DNA of 64,000 nucleotides from Powellomyces hirtus (Eukaryota; Chytridiomycota; Chytridiomycetes; Spizellomycetales; Powellomycetaceae): positions 310,001 through 374,000 of the forward strand of contig JAHLKG010000028.1 in NCBI GenBank assembly GCA_025526995.1. The letters are read 5' to 3'. The notes under the pieces were generated by a model. It was not told the DNA's origin, ran no database searches, and worked only from the letters and a program-made list of their open reading frames with translations. The position numbers were made by a program, and so were the translations under genes. How positions within the stretch are numbered: position 1 is the stretch's first letter; each line of letters opens with the position of its first letter. Shown in pieces: positions 45,161-56,100 of the stretch.

Positions 45161-48100
45161 TCAAAGATATCTCCCCAACCACCAAAACATCAACGTCTCA
45201 AAGTGTTCAACGACATGAGGCAACCGCAACCCGTGGCGTTCGGCGGGGTACACCTGAGTCTGGTGGGGTTTGTTGTGTTTGACGAGTGCCGAAATGAGCA
45301 GCTGGGTGTTTTTGAAATGCACGTTTTCGTCTTGCAGGCCGTGCACGAGGAGTAGCCGGTTTTCTCTGCAATTGCATAGAATAGAAAACATTTTGGGATG
45401 GGCGAAAGAGAATCAGATCAAATGGCGATGAGACCAAGGAGCGAGCAATAGGGAAATGAGGAACAGAGGTGCGGTTCATTTTCCTCTCACTCACTGGTTG
45501 GGAAATTGGTGCGCGCGAGTAAACACGCAGCCCTGCGCGTAGCCTGCTTGGTTGTCCGCGGGAAGACCCATGAACCGTTCCGTGTAGGCAGTGTCGTACA
45601 GCTCCCAGTTCGTAACGGGCGCCCCCGCCAAGCACATTTTGAAGATGGACGGGTACTGCGCGAGCATTAGCAGGGACAGATAGCCGCCTAAACCAGAATG
45701 GAGACGGGTATGGTCAATGCGAGGATTTTACACACTTGTCGACAGGATGATATACGAGAAGGGCAGTAATTACCATAGGACCAGCCCGTGACAGCAACCC
45801 TCTCCAGATCCACACAGGTGCCGACGCCCCACCGCCCTTCCCGGAACCCCTGCTTGAGCTGCATCCACGCAGCGTTCAGATCACTCCAATCTATCGGATA
45901 CTGTTTCAAGTCATCGCCGCTATCAGTGCTGTTCAGATGGCCAGCACCACCATCGCCCCCGCGCAAAGCAATGTAGGCCAGTGCCTCAATCTGGTCGCGC
46001 ACTTCAACGGTGCCTAACCGGTGCTTGATAGACCCCTCGAATTCAACACCGCGTTCCCCGGATCCCCGGCCGTCTACCAGAAGCACACAGTACCCGAGTG
46101 ACACGGCCAGATGGACTCGAGTCAACTTGGGGTGCTTATAATCGTTTGTAATCACCTATAACCAGTCGAATTAGGACCACGTGCCTTGCGGAATGCAATG
46201 CGAAATCTGCTGTCACACCTGTATGTTCGGCCCACCATACACTGGATCGATGTATGCACGTCAGTAACAAGATACTAGCCAAATAGCATGATAATGTCGC
46301 TTACCTCGCAAGATCGTAGGATAAGAACGCCCCGTTTGATATTTCTTTGGCTTGTAAAGTAGTCCATAGATTCTAACACCTGAATGCAATGAGCCTCTGT
46401 TACAAGGAGCGTGCACGCGGAGGTTACCGTAAAGCACAGTCGTTACCTTCGCTGTTCTCGAAAGAAAACACCTCAGGAAGAGGGACATTATAGTGATTAT
46501 CGCTTCTATGATGGCGCACATTGTCCTCGCATGGTGTTAAAAGTCCACAAACTTTCAGTTTCACTCGACTGATTGGCCGGCTGTCCTCAATTTGGACAAC
46601 TCCCACTTTGCATCTTGGAACAATGCTGAAGGAGCTCGACACGTTGACGAAAAACGAGCATTCGTTGTTGAAAGCCACGACGTGAGACAGCCCGAGTTCC
46701 GTCAGGCGAGATATGAGAGGTCTTGATGGAAGTATGACACCACTGTCAGCCATGCTCAATGGTCCGCCGAAAGCGTGTGCCGGTTCCTTGTCCGCCTCTA
46801 AATCCACTACATAGAGATGGCTTTCCAGAATGTTGTCCGCTTTCCCGGTGAAATACACGCGGCGATTTATCTGATCAATTGATACAGGATGATCTACCAC
46901 GGTCCATTCTCCAAACGTCAGCTGTCGCAATTCGATGCGCGGGTATACAATGTATGGTGTGTCGCGAGTGTCACATGTGGACGCCGATGATTCAGTGCTA
47001 GGTATGCATCCATGGTATAAGTGCCGCCATCCTGTCTGTTCGCTTGCCCAAACGAACTCCAATGGAGATTTTTCCTTCTTCGTTCCAGCGGGCGACTGGA
47101 AAAACTGAGTAATGTCCGTAACGTTCACCCAGGTACTGAAAGTCTCATCTACGAGAATCCGTATTCTATTGTAAGACCCACTATTCTGGTAATCGCGATA
47201 CTCTGCCTCAGTTTGAAACAGAGATAATGGAACCAGAACAAGAGCTGTGCGAGATTGAAGTCTGTCAAGCAGTTGAAAATATGCACTGGATAGCAAGGCA
47301 ATGGAGCAGAAACCAGAGGAGATAAGTCATTATAGAGATTTACGTGCAAATATAGCACGAGATGTCAGCAAACTTACTACTTTCCGGAAGGGATCCACCC
47401 TGCCCTCACTATGTACTCCATCCAAGGAAAGGCCTTGTCCAGCCTGAAGGAGCCATGCAGCTTGCGGATTATAATTGGGTCACCTACCCGGCTTCCAAAC
47501 TCTACAAGCTCGGGTTCGGCAATAACATTGAACTTTCCAGCCTTGGGATATCTGTACTCGTCCGTGTCACCTTCCAATCCGGGGCGAGTGAGGTGCACCA
47601 CTTCTACCAGCGAATGATCTGTACGGATGTAGAGAATTCGCTCTTTCAGGTCCTGGACATTGTCAAGCTGCTGCGGATACCACGGGCACCACCAGTAGCC
47701 CGTAAAGCGGCGAAACTCCTCTTGCATAATGTACTCTGCAATTCCATGTGAGATACAGGCATCACTCCATGTCAGGCGCTGCTCCTTCCCGTCGAAGGTG
47801 GCGACATACAAGTCACGGTCTCGTATGAAAGACAGCAAATGATTTCTGACTCCGCCAACTTTGGGGTCCAAGCGCGCGCTCTCAAAGACAGGATTTGGGA
47901 TTTTGAGAGGCGTAAAGTCACCAATGTCTGGCTTCACTTTTCCGACAAATATCCCGTTGTGGTATGCAAACATGAGGAGACCCTCGGCCTCCCCTGCGCC
48001 GGCGAACGCTGGTCGTGGCGGGATGTATTGGAAATTAAGAATCCCTTGAGCAGAGATGCGTCTTCGCTCTCTCATCATCTCTTCTTCTTTGGAGGGCGAA

Positions 48101-48558
48101 GAATCGCTCCCTGGCGCGTGACGCAAGAGCCAATCTTGGGTCACCAATGGCTCCCACTCGACCATCTGCTCTCTAACTACTTCCTCTTCACTGAAACCTT
48201 CCATCTGCTCCCCAGGGCATGCTTGCAGATTTCTCATGTCCACTGCAAAAAGCGACATGCATTTGCCAGCTCCTCTTGCCGCGGCGCCATTTAAGCCATT
48301 CTGTCGGTTATTTCGGGTTGAAGAATCTCGGCCTCTATCTGACAGTTCTCCGTCGGAATGGTAGCCTCCCGGGGACTTTACGACTGGCTTTCGAGAAGAT
48401 GGCACGGATGGCCGCCGCTCGTTTCCCAAAAAGTACATGCGCTGGAAGCGGGCGTCAAACACAAAGTCACGCTGGAATGGATAGGAGTGGGCGGCCTGGT
48501 CGGCATGGAATGCCCGAACTTTTGTCCGAATTTGATCCCAGGTGTCTATGTTGGACAT
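45161..48558 (-). CDS. Dipeptidyl peptidase of S9B family, DPP8/9-like
   Basis: Cytosolic serine exopeptidase that removes dipeptides after Pro or Ala. Seven exons (48558-47378, 47285-46447, 46379-46305, 46241-46219, 46155-45774, 45687-45495, 45365-45161) give 965 aa. The N-terminal two-thirds is a beta-propeller with the Glu motif FRRFTGYWWCPW. The C-terminal alpha/beta-hydrolase has YGGPNIQ, LVDGRGSGERG, nucleophile GWSYGGYLS, acid LLVHGLQDENVHF and catalytic His in AERHGLR. There is no signal peptide or membrane anchor, as in DPP8/9. The fourth coding exon is only 23 nt and encodes YGGPNIQ; the following splice site in GWSYG|GY splits the nucleophile motif. An upstream in-frame ATG at 48609 would add 17 residues. 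Confidence 0.9.
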
Positions 48559-50078
48559 GGGTGCTGACAGTAAAATGGAATGAAATGGGAACGAAGCGAG
48601 GGAAGGCAATGGTAGGCCAGCAGGCTAACAAGACACTTGGTAAGTGGGAGGTGAAGTTGGTCTGAATAAGCCCGACGGCCGACGGGCGGCAGGAAGCATG
48701 GAAGGGGCGAGGAGGTGGCTGATGATATTATTCGGGAATCTCGACTGACTCTTCGCCTGATGAACTGTGATCTGAGGAATATCTCTTGTGGCGGGGGGAG
48801 AACCTTGTTGGGGGCGAGGGGGGATTGGGCCACGGAGGAAAAAAAAAAGGAAATGGGGAGCAGGGGAGACAGCAGGAGGAAAGTGGTGAGTTGTTCAATC
48901 CAAACATGTGATGATTTGATTGTTATTTTGATGACGTCATAAACGCGCATCTTTATATAGGTTGTGCTTAAAGTAGGGCATGCTAGCGTAATCATACGAA
49001 CTACTCAGAGACTACCACTACAGTTCCAAGGCGATTGATGGTCAACAGGCATTCCCCGAAGCGAGATATTCTGTTCTCGGGGCACTGCAGTGGCTCGTCT
49101 TGCAAAAAACTCGGTAGACTGACTGAGGGTTCGTATCACATATGCGTGGCTTCCAGCAGCCAAAGCCGTCGCTGGGTACTTTTTCACCCTTTGAGGGTGG
49201 AGCCCTGCAGACCAGCTGCATGCGGATAGGAAAAGCCGTGGGAGACTGAAAGCTGCCGCGGTTCAGTGCCGCGGGGGCGTTGCGATGACAAATCTCCCAA
49301 GTGGGTCCAGTGTATAGTTCAGTAGGCTGTGGGAACCACGGTCGCCTAAAAAGGAATTCATGGGAGCCAACCACCCCCAGTGGCAGTCCCGCCGTTTGTC
49401 CCTCCGCTGTGTCCAGCTGGAACAGAAGAACAACTGGAGATGTAACAGTAAGCGGAATCGAAAAGGAACAAAAAAACGAAAAAGCAAAAAAAAGAGCGCC
49501 CTGGACAAAAGCGCGACGCGTGACCGTGATCTCGGTATACCGCGCTTTTCACACATCACCCGCCAACGCCCAGTGTATGACATGAACCGGTTGTTTTGGC
49601 TCCCTAGGCGGCTGGGTCACGGTAGGCGCTGGCAGCTGTTCTTTCCTCGACGGCGTGGTGTGCGAGATCGAGGAGCGTACAGGACACCCAACGCGGAGCA
49701 AAAAAGTAAAATGTTAACGCTAAATCCAAGGTGACCCTGTCATCCCAGCCGCCCGGTGCAACCCCTCCGAAGGCCCGGCTGGGGTTCTTGCTGACACGGC
49801 TACAACCAAAATCATTTCGCTTTCACACTGCACTCCATGCCCGAGCGGGCGTTACCCTCGGCCCCAACGGGCGCAGTTGTGATCTGTGATCGGTTCGTCC
49901 TCCCAGCAAGCCTCAGGAAAAGCCTGCTTTGCCCACCGTGAGGCGGCGGAGAAAGACCGAGAGATAACAAAGGACTCTTGCTTTTGAAGGATGCATAAAA
50001 GCCATAAAAGCGAGCGTGTGAGGATTGGCACCCACGCGTTTCTCTCCATCCCCTTCCATCCCCCCATCCTATTCCACC
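48559..50078. other. Divergent intergenic region
   Basis: Separates the DPP gene from the M2 peptidase gene. Short ORFs, some very basic (49360-49734, plus strand), show no motif. TATA-like GCATAAAAGCCATAAAAG at about 49993-50010 lies 70-90 bp before the peptidase start and is a plausible core promoter. Confidence 0.4.
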
Positions 50079-51974
50079 ATGAAGGTCACGTCTGCCTTTG
50101 TCGCTCTTTCCGCCCTCTTCGCGGTCGGCTCTGCTCTGCCCCAGGGCGACAGGCCCACCAACGGCGCCGCTTTCCCCAGCACCGCCGCCTGGTTGAAGGA
50201 CGTTGACGCTCGTCTGACCAAAGAGTCCACTGCGTACAGCGAGGCCTCTTGGGCTCAGGACACCAACATCACCGACCACAACGAGGCTGTCGCCAATGCT
50301 GCCAGCAACCGATTCAACTCCCTCCTCACCACCATCCTGGCCGAGTCTGCTCTCTACAAGCCCACCAACGCGGTTGAGGAGGCCCAGATCAAGCTCATCA
50401 AGCAAAACGGTGGTGTCCCCAAGAACCCCGAGACGTCCAAGGAACTGACCTCAACCCTCAGCAAGATGGCTTCCCTCTACTCAACCGCTAAGGTCAATGG
50501 AAAGTCCCTCGACCCCGATCTCACCGAGACCCTCGCTACCTCCAAGGACTACGATGAGTTGCTCAACGCTTACATCGGCTGGAGAAATGCCACCGGACCC
50601 CCTATGAAGGACTTGTACGCCAAGTTCGTCACTCTCTCCAACGAGGGTGCCCGTGACGGTGGTTTTGCCGACACTGGCGCTCAATGGCGTGCCGGGTACT
50701 CCATGGACCCCAAGGACTTTGACATCATGATGGAGAAGGCCCTCCAGGACATCACCCCTCTGTTCGAGCAAATTCACTGCTACACCAAGGGCAAGCTCTC
50801 TGCTCTGTACGGCAAAGAGAAGGTTGAGGTGGAGGGTGGTTACATTCCCGCGCACCTCCTCGGAAACATGTGGTCGCAGGACTGGGCCAACATCTACGAC
50901 ACTCTCATCCCGTACCCCGATGTCCAGCCCATCGACACCACCGCCGAGATGCTCAAGCAGGGTTACGACGCCATCAAGATGAACAAGGTCTCTGAGGAGT
51001 TCTACACTTCTCTCGGACTTGACCCCCTTCCCAAGTCTTTCTGGGAAAAGTCCATGTTCGTCAGGCCCGAGGGCCGTGAAGCTGTGTGCCATGCCAGCGC
51101 TTGGGACTTCAACAACGATGACCTCCGCATCAAGATGTGTACCGTTGTCAACCACAGTGACCTCATGACTGTTCATCACGAGCAGGGTCACTTGTACTAC
51201 GATCACTACTACCGCAACCAGCCCTACCTCTTCCGTGACGGTGCTGCCGACTTCTTCCACGAGGCCATCGGTGACACCATTCAACTATCCGTCCTGACCG
51301 CCAAGCACCTCAAGAAGATCGGCCTCATCACCGGTGAGGTCGGCACCTCCCTCGAGCAGACCATCAATGCCCAGATGGCTGTCGCCCTCGACAAGGTCGT
51401 CTCCATGCCCTGGACCTTCCTTGTCGACCAATGGAGATGGAACGTCTTCAGCGGCAAGATCACACCCGACCAGTACCAGCAGTCATGGTTGGACCTCACC
51501 GAGAAGTACCAAGGTGTCAGCCGCCCTGCTCCATCCGGACCCAACGACTTTGACGCTGGTGCCAAGTACCACATCTCCAGCAACACCCCCTACATCCGCT
51601 ACTTCGGAGCCAACATCATCCAGTTCCAGTTCCACAAGTCCCTTTGCAAGACAGCCGGCTGGACTGGCCCCTTGTACGACTGCGACATCTACCAGAACAA
51701 GGCCGCTGGTGAGCAGTACGCCAAGATGCTGTCCCTCGGTCACTCCCTTCCCTGGCAAGAGGCCATGAAGATCGGAACCAACGGAATGTACGACGCCGTC
51801 GATGGCTCCGCTGTGATCGAATACTTTACTCCCCTGATCGAATGGCTCAAGGAGCAGAACAAGGGCAAGACCTGCGGCTGGGGAAAGACGAAGCCCACCT
51901 ACCCTACTCCTCCCACTGACCCCACCACTCCTCCCACCACCCCTGGCAAGTGCCACCCCAAGCCCAAGTACTAA
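50079..51974 (+). CDS. Secreted peptidyl-dipeptidase A (M2 family, ACE-like)
   Basis: Zinc metallopeptidase that removes C-terminal dipeptides. One uninterrupted exon of 631 aa. A signal peptide (MKVTSAFVALSALFAVGSA) is followed by a mature start near LPQG. The zinc site is HHEQGH (His367, Glu368, His371) with the third ligand Glu395 in FFHEAIGD, exactly 24 residues after the second His as in ACE. VCHASAWDF and WRWNVFSGKI further support the family. The tail is Pro/Thr-rich (TYPTPPTDPTTPPTT) with Cys, with no membrane anchor. I chose the ATG at 50079 because it begins the signal peptide; an upstream in-frame start adds 18 residues. It is strongly biased to C-ending codons and lacks introns. 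M2 enzymes are common in animals and some bacteria and patchy in fungi; transfer is possible. Confidence 0.93.
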   Translation: MKVTSAFVALSALFAVGSALPQGDRPTNGAAFPSTAAWLKDVDARLTKESTAYSEASWAQDTNITDHNEAVANAASNRFNSLLTTILAESALYKPTNAVEEAQIKLIKQNGGVPKNPETSKELTSTLSKMASLYSTAKVNGKSLDPDLTETLATSKDYDELLNAYIGWRNATGPPMKDLYAKFVTLSNEGARDGGFADTGAQWRAGYSMDPKDFDIMMEKALQDITPLFEQIHCYTKGKLSALYGKEKVEVEGGYIPAHLLGNMWSQDWANIYDTLIPYPDVQPIDTTAEMLKQGYDAIKMNKVSEEFYTSLGLDPLPKSFWEKSMFVRPEGREAVCHASAWDFNNDDLRIKMCTVVNHSDLMTVHHEQGHLYYDHYYRNQPYLFRDGAADFFHEAIGDTIQLSVLTAKHLKKIGLITGEVGTSLEQTINAQMAVALDKVVSMPWTFLVDQWRWNVFSGKITPDQYQQSWLDLTEKYQGVSRPAPSGPNDFDAGAKYHISSNTPYIRYFGANIIQFQFHKSLCKTAGWTGPLYDCDIYQNKAAGEQYAKMLSLGHSLPWQEAMKIGTNGMYDAVDGSAVIEYFTPLIEWLKEQNKGKTCGWGKTKPTYPTPPTDPTTPPTTPGKCHPKPKY

Positions 51975-53193
51975 ACGCTTCATTCGCGTGCATCGACTCT
52001 CTCGCGTGCAATTCTGTAGACTGTAGACCACTCATAGATGATTGCATAAATACACATACCTGATTCTTGTATACCAAAACTTTGGTCCATTCTAGTCAAT
52101 TGATGTGGCGGCACAGACGTATCTCGACGCTATACTGCTGCTTGCGGTCGCCAATAATTGCCTGCTGCCGTATATGTGCAGTATGATGCTCTTCACTCAC
52201 CAAGCTAGTCTAGCACACGCTAAGCAATTGTCGAGTGCTGGGTGTGCCACAAAGTAAGGTGTGCTTGACGTGTGTTTATTATATCAAGCTGACGTCCCAG
52301 CGCCATGGATCGGCATAATACTCGTCCTTCCACTCGTATGTTGCCGGATAGCATGATATGTTGTTTCCCTTCTCTGAACCTGATGTCGACGTTCGTGAGA
52401 AAGTAGGAAAATTGGCTGGCTGGTAGCCGCGCCTATCATCAAGACGTCACCCTGATGACGCGTTACGTCAGCAATTGGCCAGCGAAACTCCGTCCAGACA
52501 AAAAAGCGAAATCCGTTGCGAAGAAAGGTAAGGCTTTCTTGCAAACAACGTAATGGTGGTTGGAACAACGCCATCATTGACGTGCATTGTATTTAGCAAA
52601 AGTACCGGTGGTGATCGGAGACATGATGTTATGCGACGCAAGGTTGTCAAAATTGCACAGATGATAGTACTCAAGTCTCACAAGTGTCCATCGCCTCGGG
52701 TTGACGGCGAAAAGACTTTGCCTGATTATTCTGCAAGATGGAATTGTTGTTAACGACAAGCTGGCACAGCGCATAACGTGGAATGCCGGGCTGTGTGATG
52801 TTTGCTTTTCGAAGGCTTGGCTTCCGATGGCTACTTTTAGTGACCGGGTTTCCGGTCTGTATTGTTCCCTCGCTGGGGGCGCGAACGATCGCGGAAATGA
52901 CCAGGACCTTAAATGGCTCTTACACAAATTCTTATGCAAGCAACCAGCGAATAACAAAGTCAGGACACACCCCCGCCCAGAAACGAACAATTCTAAGGGT
53001 CGTATACTTTTTGCATGTTGCTTCGGGTCTTTTTTTTTCGATGACCGTTGTGTTATCGTAGGCGACGCTTTCGACACACATGATCCACATGCGCGAATCG
53101 TTCACTCCTTGCTGTCACAACTCTATCTGCGCTTTTTTTTCTTGAGAAATCCAAACCTGTCTCTCACAGCATAACCCACATCCGCCCCAGCAT
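51975..53193. other. Intergenic region
   Basis: No gene supported. ORFs of up to 167 codons on both strands have no motif and overlap each other. A T-rich run is at 53031-53038. Confidence 0.4.
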
Positions 53194-56100
53194 ATGCGTA
53201 CGCCAGAAACCCGACGAGATTTCCGGTCCAACATGCGGCGGGGCACGACGGAATCAATGGGACAGAGTCAGGGCTCGGCCAGTTATTTTCCAGAGGCTGG
53301 GGAAAGTGCTCCCGCAATACCATCTGCCCTCGAAGTGTCACCCCACATGCTGGGCCCTTCAGTCGGACCTAGCCAGCAAGGGTCAAGCAATCTGGACAGC
53401 TGCTCATATGTGGCAATAGATATGGCCTCAGTGGACGTGAATGGAGAGAGTTTAGAGGCCGTGCCAGCATCATCGTCCAACCGTAATCCACCACAAGTCG
53501 CCGGCACGTCGATTTGGAACAGGCTGAAACGGCACGGCCAATGGATGTCGTCAAAGATGAACATTTCCACCGAGAGTCTGGACGATGCAGGCGCGGCCGC
53601 CAGCGGCGGAAGCAGCGGTGGCGGGATTTCGGACAATAGCGCAAACAACAGACTCGCTAAGAAGCAACAACAGCGCTCCAGAAGATGGGTGTCAAGCTCA
53701 CAACATTCGGCAGCGTCGCCAAACATCGAACTCGGTGGAGACGTAGATACAGAGTCCGAAACCCAGATGTTCCGCCTCATGGCCGAGAGGGATCGGAGGG
53801 AGGGTTCCGAAGACGCTTCCTCGCCAACAGATTATTTGCAATCCACAATGAAGGATCTCTTCAACAGAGAGAAGCGGGGCGGAGCGTCTTACCCACGGCG
53901 ACCGGTGACTGGCCCGGGTGCGCCTCCCGGTCCTCAAATTCAAAGCACACGGCGACTGAGTGAACGCATGAACGAGATTAGTTTTGGCCAGCCAGGTCGA
54001 CCTCCAGCGAAGCGCGAATCGGAAAGCTATCCTGGGCCCCCGTCAGCGCTGGGCGGCTCCAGGCGTTCATCACTGCGTTCTTCAAATGACCCGTTGGCAG
54101 TAAATGTGACACCACGCAAAGCCTCTTTCGATCGCACCGCACTGGGCATGCATCACTCGCTCACTCGGAGTGCCAACGATTTGAAAGATTCATCGGCGCC
54201 AAACAAGACTATCAGCGGCCAGACTAGCCAAAAATCTATGGCACGCATGCCGACGAATGAGAGCATATTACAGATGTCGGATCCACCAGCCAGTGCCAAA
54301 AATGGACTTTTGAAGCTGCCAGTTATAAGGTCCAGCACCACATCGCGAGGGTCAAGACATGTACCCGAACAAGGCGACAGTCCAAACACCAGTGCAGCAT
54401 CCGTCGTCGGTGGCGGATGTGCCATCCCCGCCGCCCCGCCTCCATTCCCGTTGAGACATTCTGGCACTTCAAGTGGCCTGACTCAAGACCCGCAAGCAGG
54501 CCCATCCTCCTTCACCTCCGGCACAGCACCTTTGACGCTTGCGATCGGTCCCAACTTGAGCGGTCGACACGGCGACGAGCTTGACCACGTAGACACAAGC
54601 ACTGCCCGCGCATCGGTGGTCACAACAACACCGACCTCGGGCGGCCCCGGACCCAGGGTTCAGCAGTACTTGTCGCTGAAGGACGCTCTCTTAACGCGAG
54701 GGACTGCCATACCTTCTGTTCAGCCCACCGGTGTTGAGCCTCCGGATCTCAGCGCTTCGTCACTCAATTTTGAGACCGGCGGAATGCTCCCGGAGAAGTA
54801 CCTAGCGGGACCCGCACCCACCCATGCGGTTAATCCGAAACTGTCACGCAAACAGTCCAAGCGTCGGAGAACAAATGAACCGGGTTCCTACGGCCGAGGT
54901 GCACTCGACGCGGATACAATCAGCAGAGGACCTCTGGGCTTGTGGGAAGCCTTCCAACGACCATTAAGCGTAGGTGCCCTGCCACACTACATAGAGAGAT
55001 ATTCTTATTACCGGTAACGCATTCTTTGCTGAACCTCTTATCTCACGCAACAGGAAAGTCCGTCGACCACTTGGACGCTCACCTTTCCTCACCAAATCGA
55101 GCAATTGTATTTGGTATGGCTGTTTCATCTGTGGATGAAACCTTTTCAGATGAGCGTTCTCCTGCTTGTAACGTTTTTCTGGGTTGGTTGGTCGGTCCTC
55201 GAGTTCTTTGTGTTTCCCATGCCCTCCGCAATCGTCCACGTCGGCTCGCTTCTATGTGTCGTCATGTGCCTCACCGGGCTCTGGTGGTGCCGCTACAAGT
55301 CATGGGAGAAGACTTGGTATCGATTCATGCTCGCCACATTTGCCATCATGGCCCTCGACTCGCTAAACATATCCGCTAACGATCTGTATAAAGACGAGAT
55401 TTTTGACGTATGTGTTACCACAGCTGCGAAAGTCAAAGAATCTTGTACTTTCCCCACATCTAACGCGTGAACTGCTCTTTTATCTGGGTATAGCCATTCA
55501 ACATCACGCGTCCGACCAATACAATCCGAATAATATTCGTGCAAACGGCTATAAGTGGATTCGCTCAGCTACCGTTTTATCAAGTCGCAATGATTCTATG
55601 GATTTTCACTTTCGGCCAGATCGCAATCGAGGCATCAGCGCAGATGCCCAATCGCGGTCCAGCACACAACCACGGCTATGATGTGCGAGGTCTGATCGGA
55701 AACTGGCTACTCTATGTGGCCTGCTCAATTGTCGGCACCTACTTCCGCTACGCAGGCGAAGTCCATCTCCGCAAAGCTTTCATCAAATACCGAATTGCTT
55801 ACCGCAATCAGGAACGGCTGTTTGCCGCCAGAGAACAAAGCGAGTACCTTCTCTCCATGATTTTGCCGGCCAAGGTCATCGAGACACTACACAATCTGCA
55901 GGGAAAAGTCTCTGATCGGTTGATTCTAAGCACACATGAGACCTTTATGGAACTGCATGGTGTCACCATTATGTTCGCGGACTTGGTCGGGTATGTCTGG
56001 GGCGTTTCCTGTGCGTGGAAGTGACGGGGGCACGATTTTCACACCATTTGGATAGATTCACCGAATTTTCGGCTAGCATAACGGCAGATACGCTGGTAGG

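Noticed and set aside
49360..49734. Basic 124-codon ORF as a gene
   Set aside because: No motif, very basic low-complexity composition and no splice structure; likely chance.
52574..53174. ORFs in the gap before the cyclase
   Set aside because: Overlapping frames on both strands without motifs or splice support.
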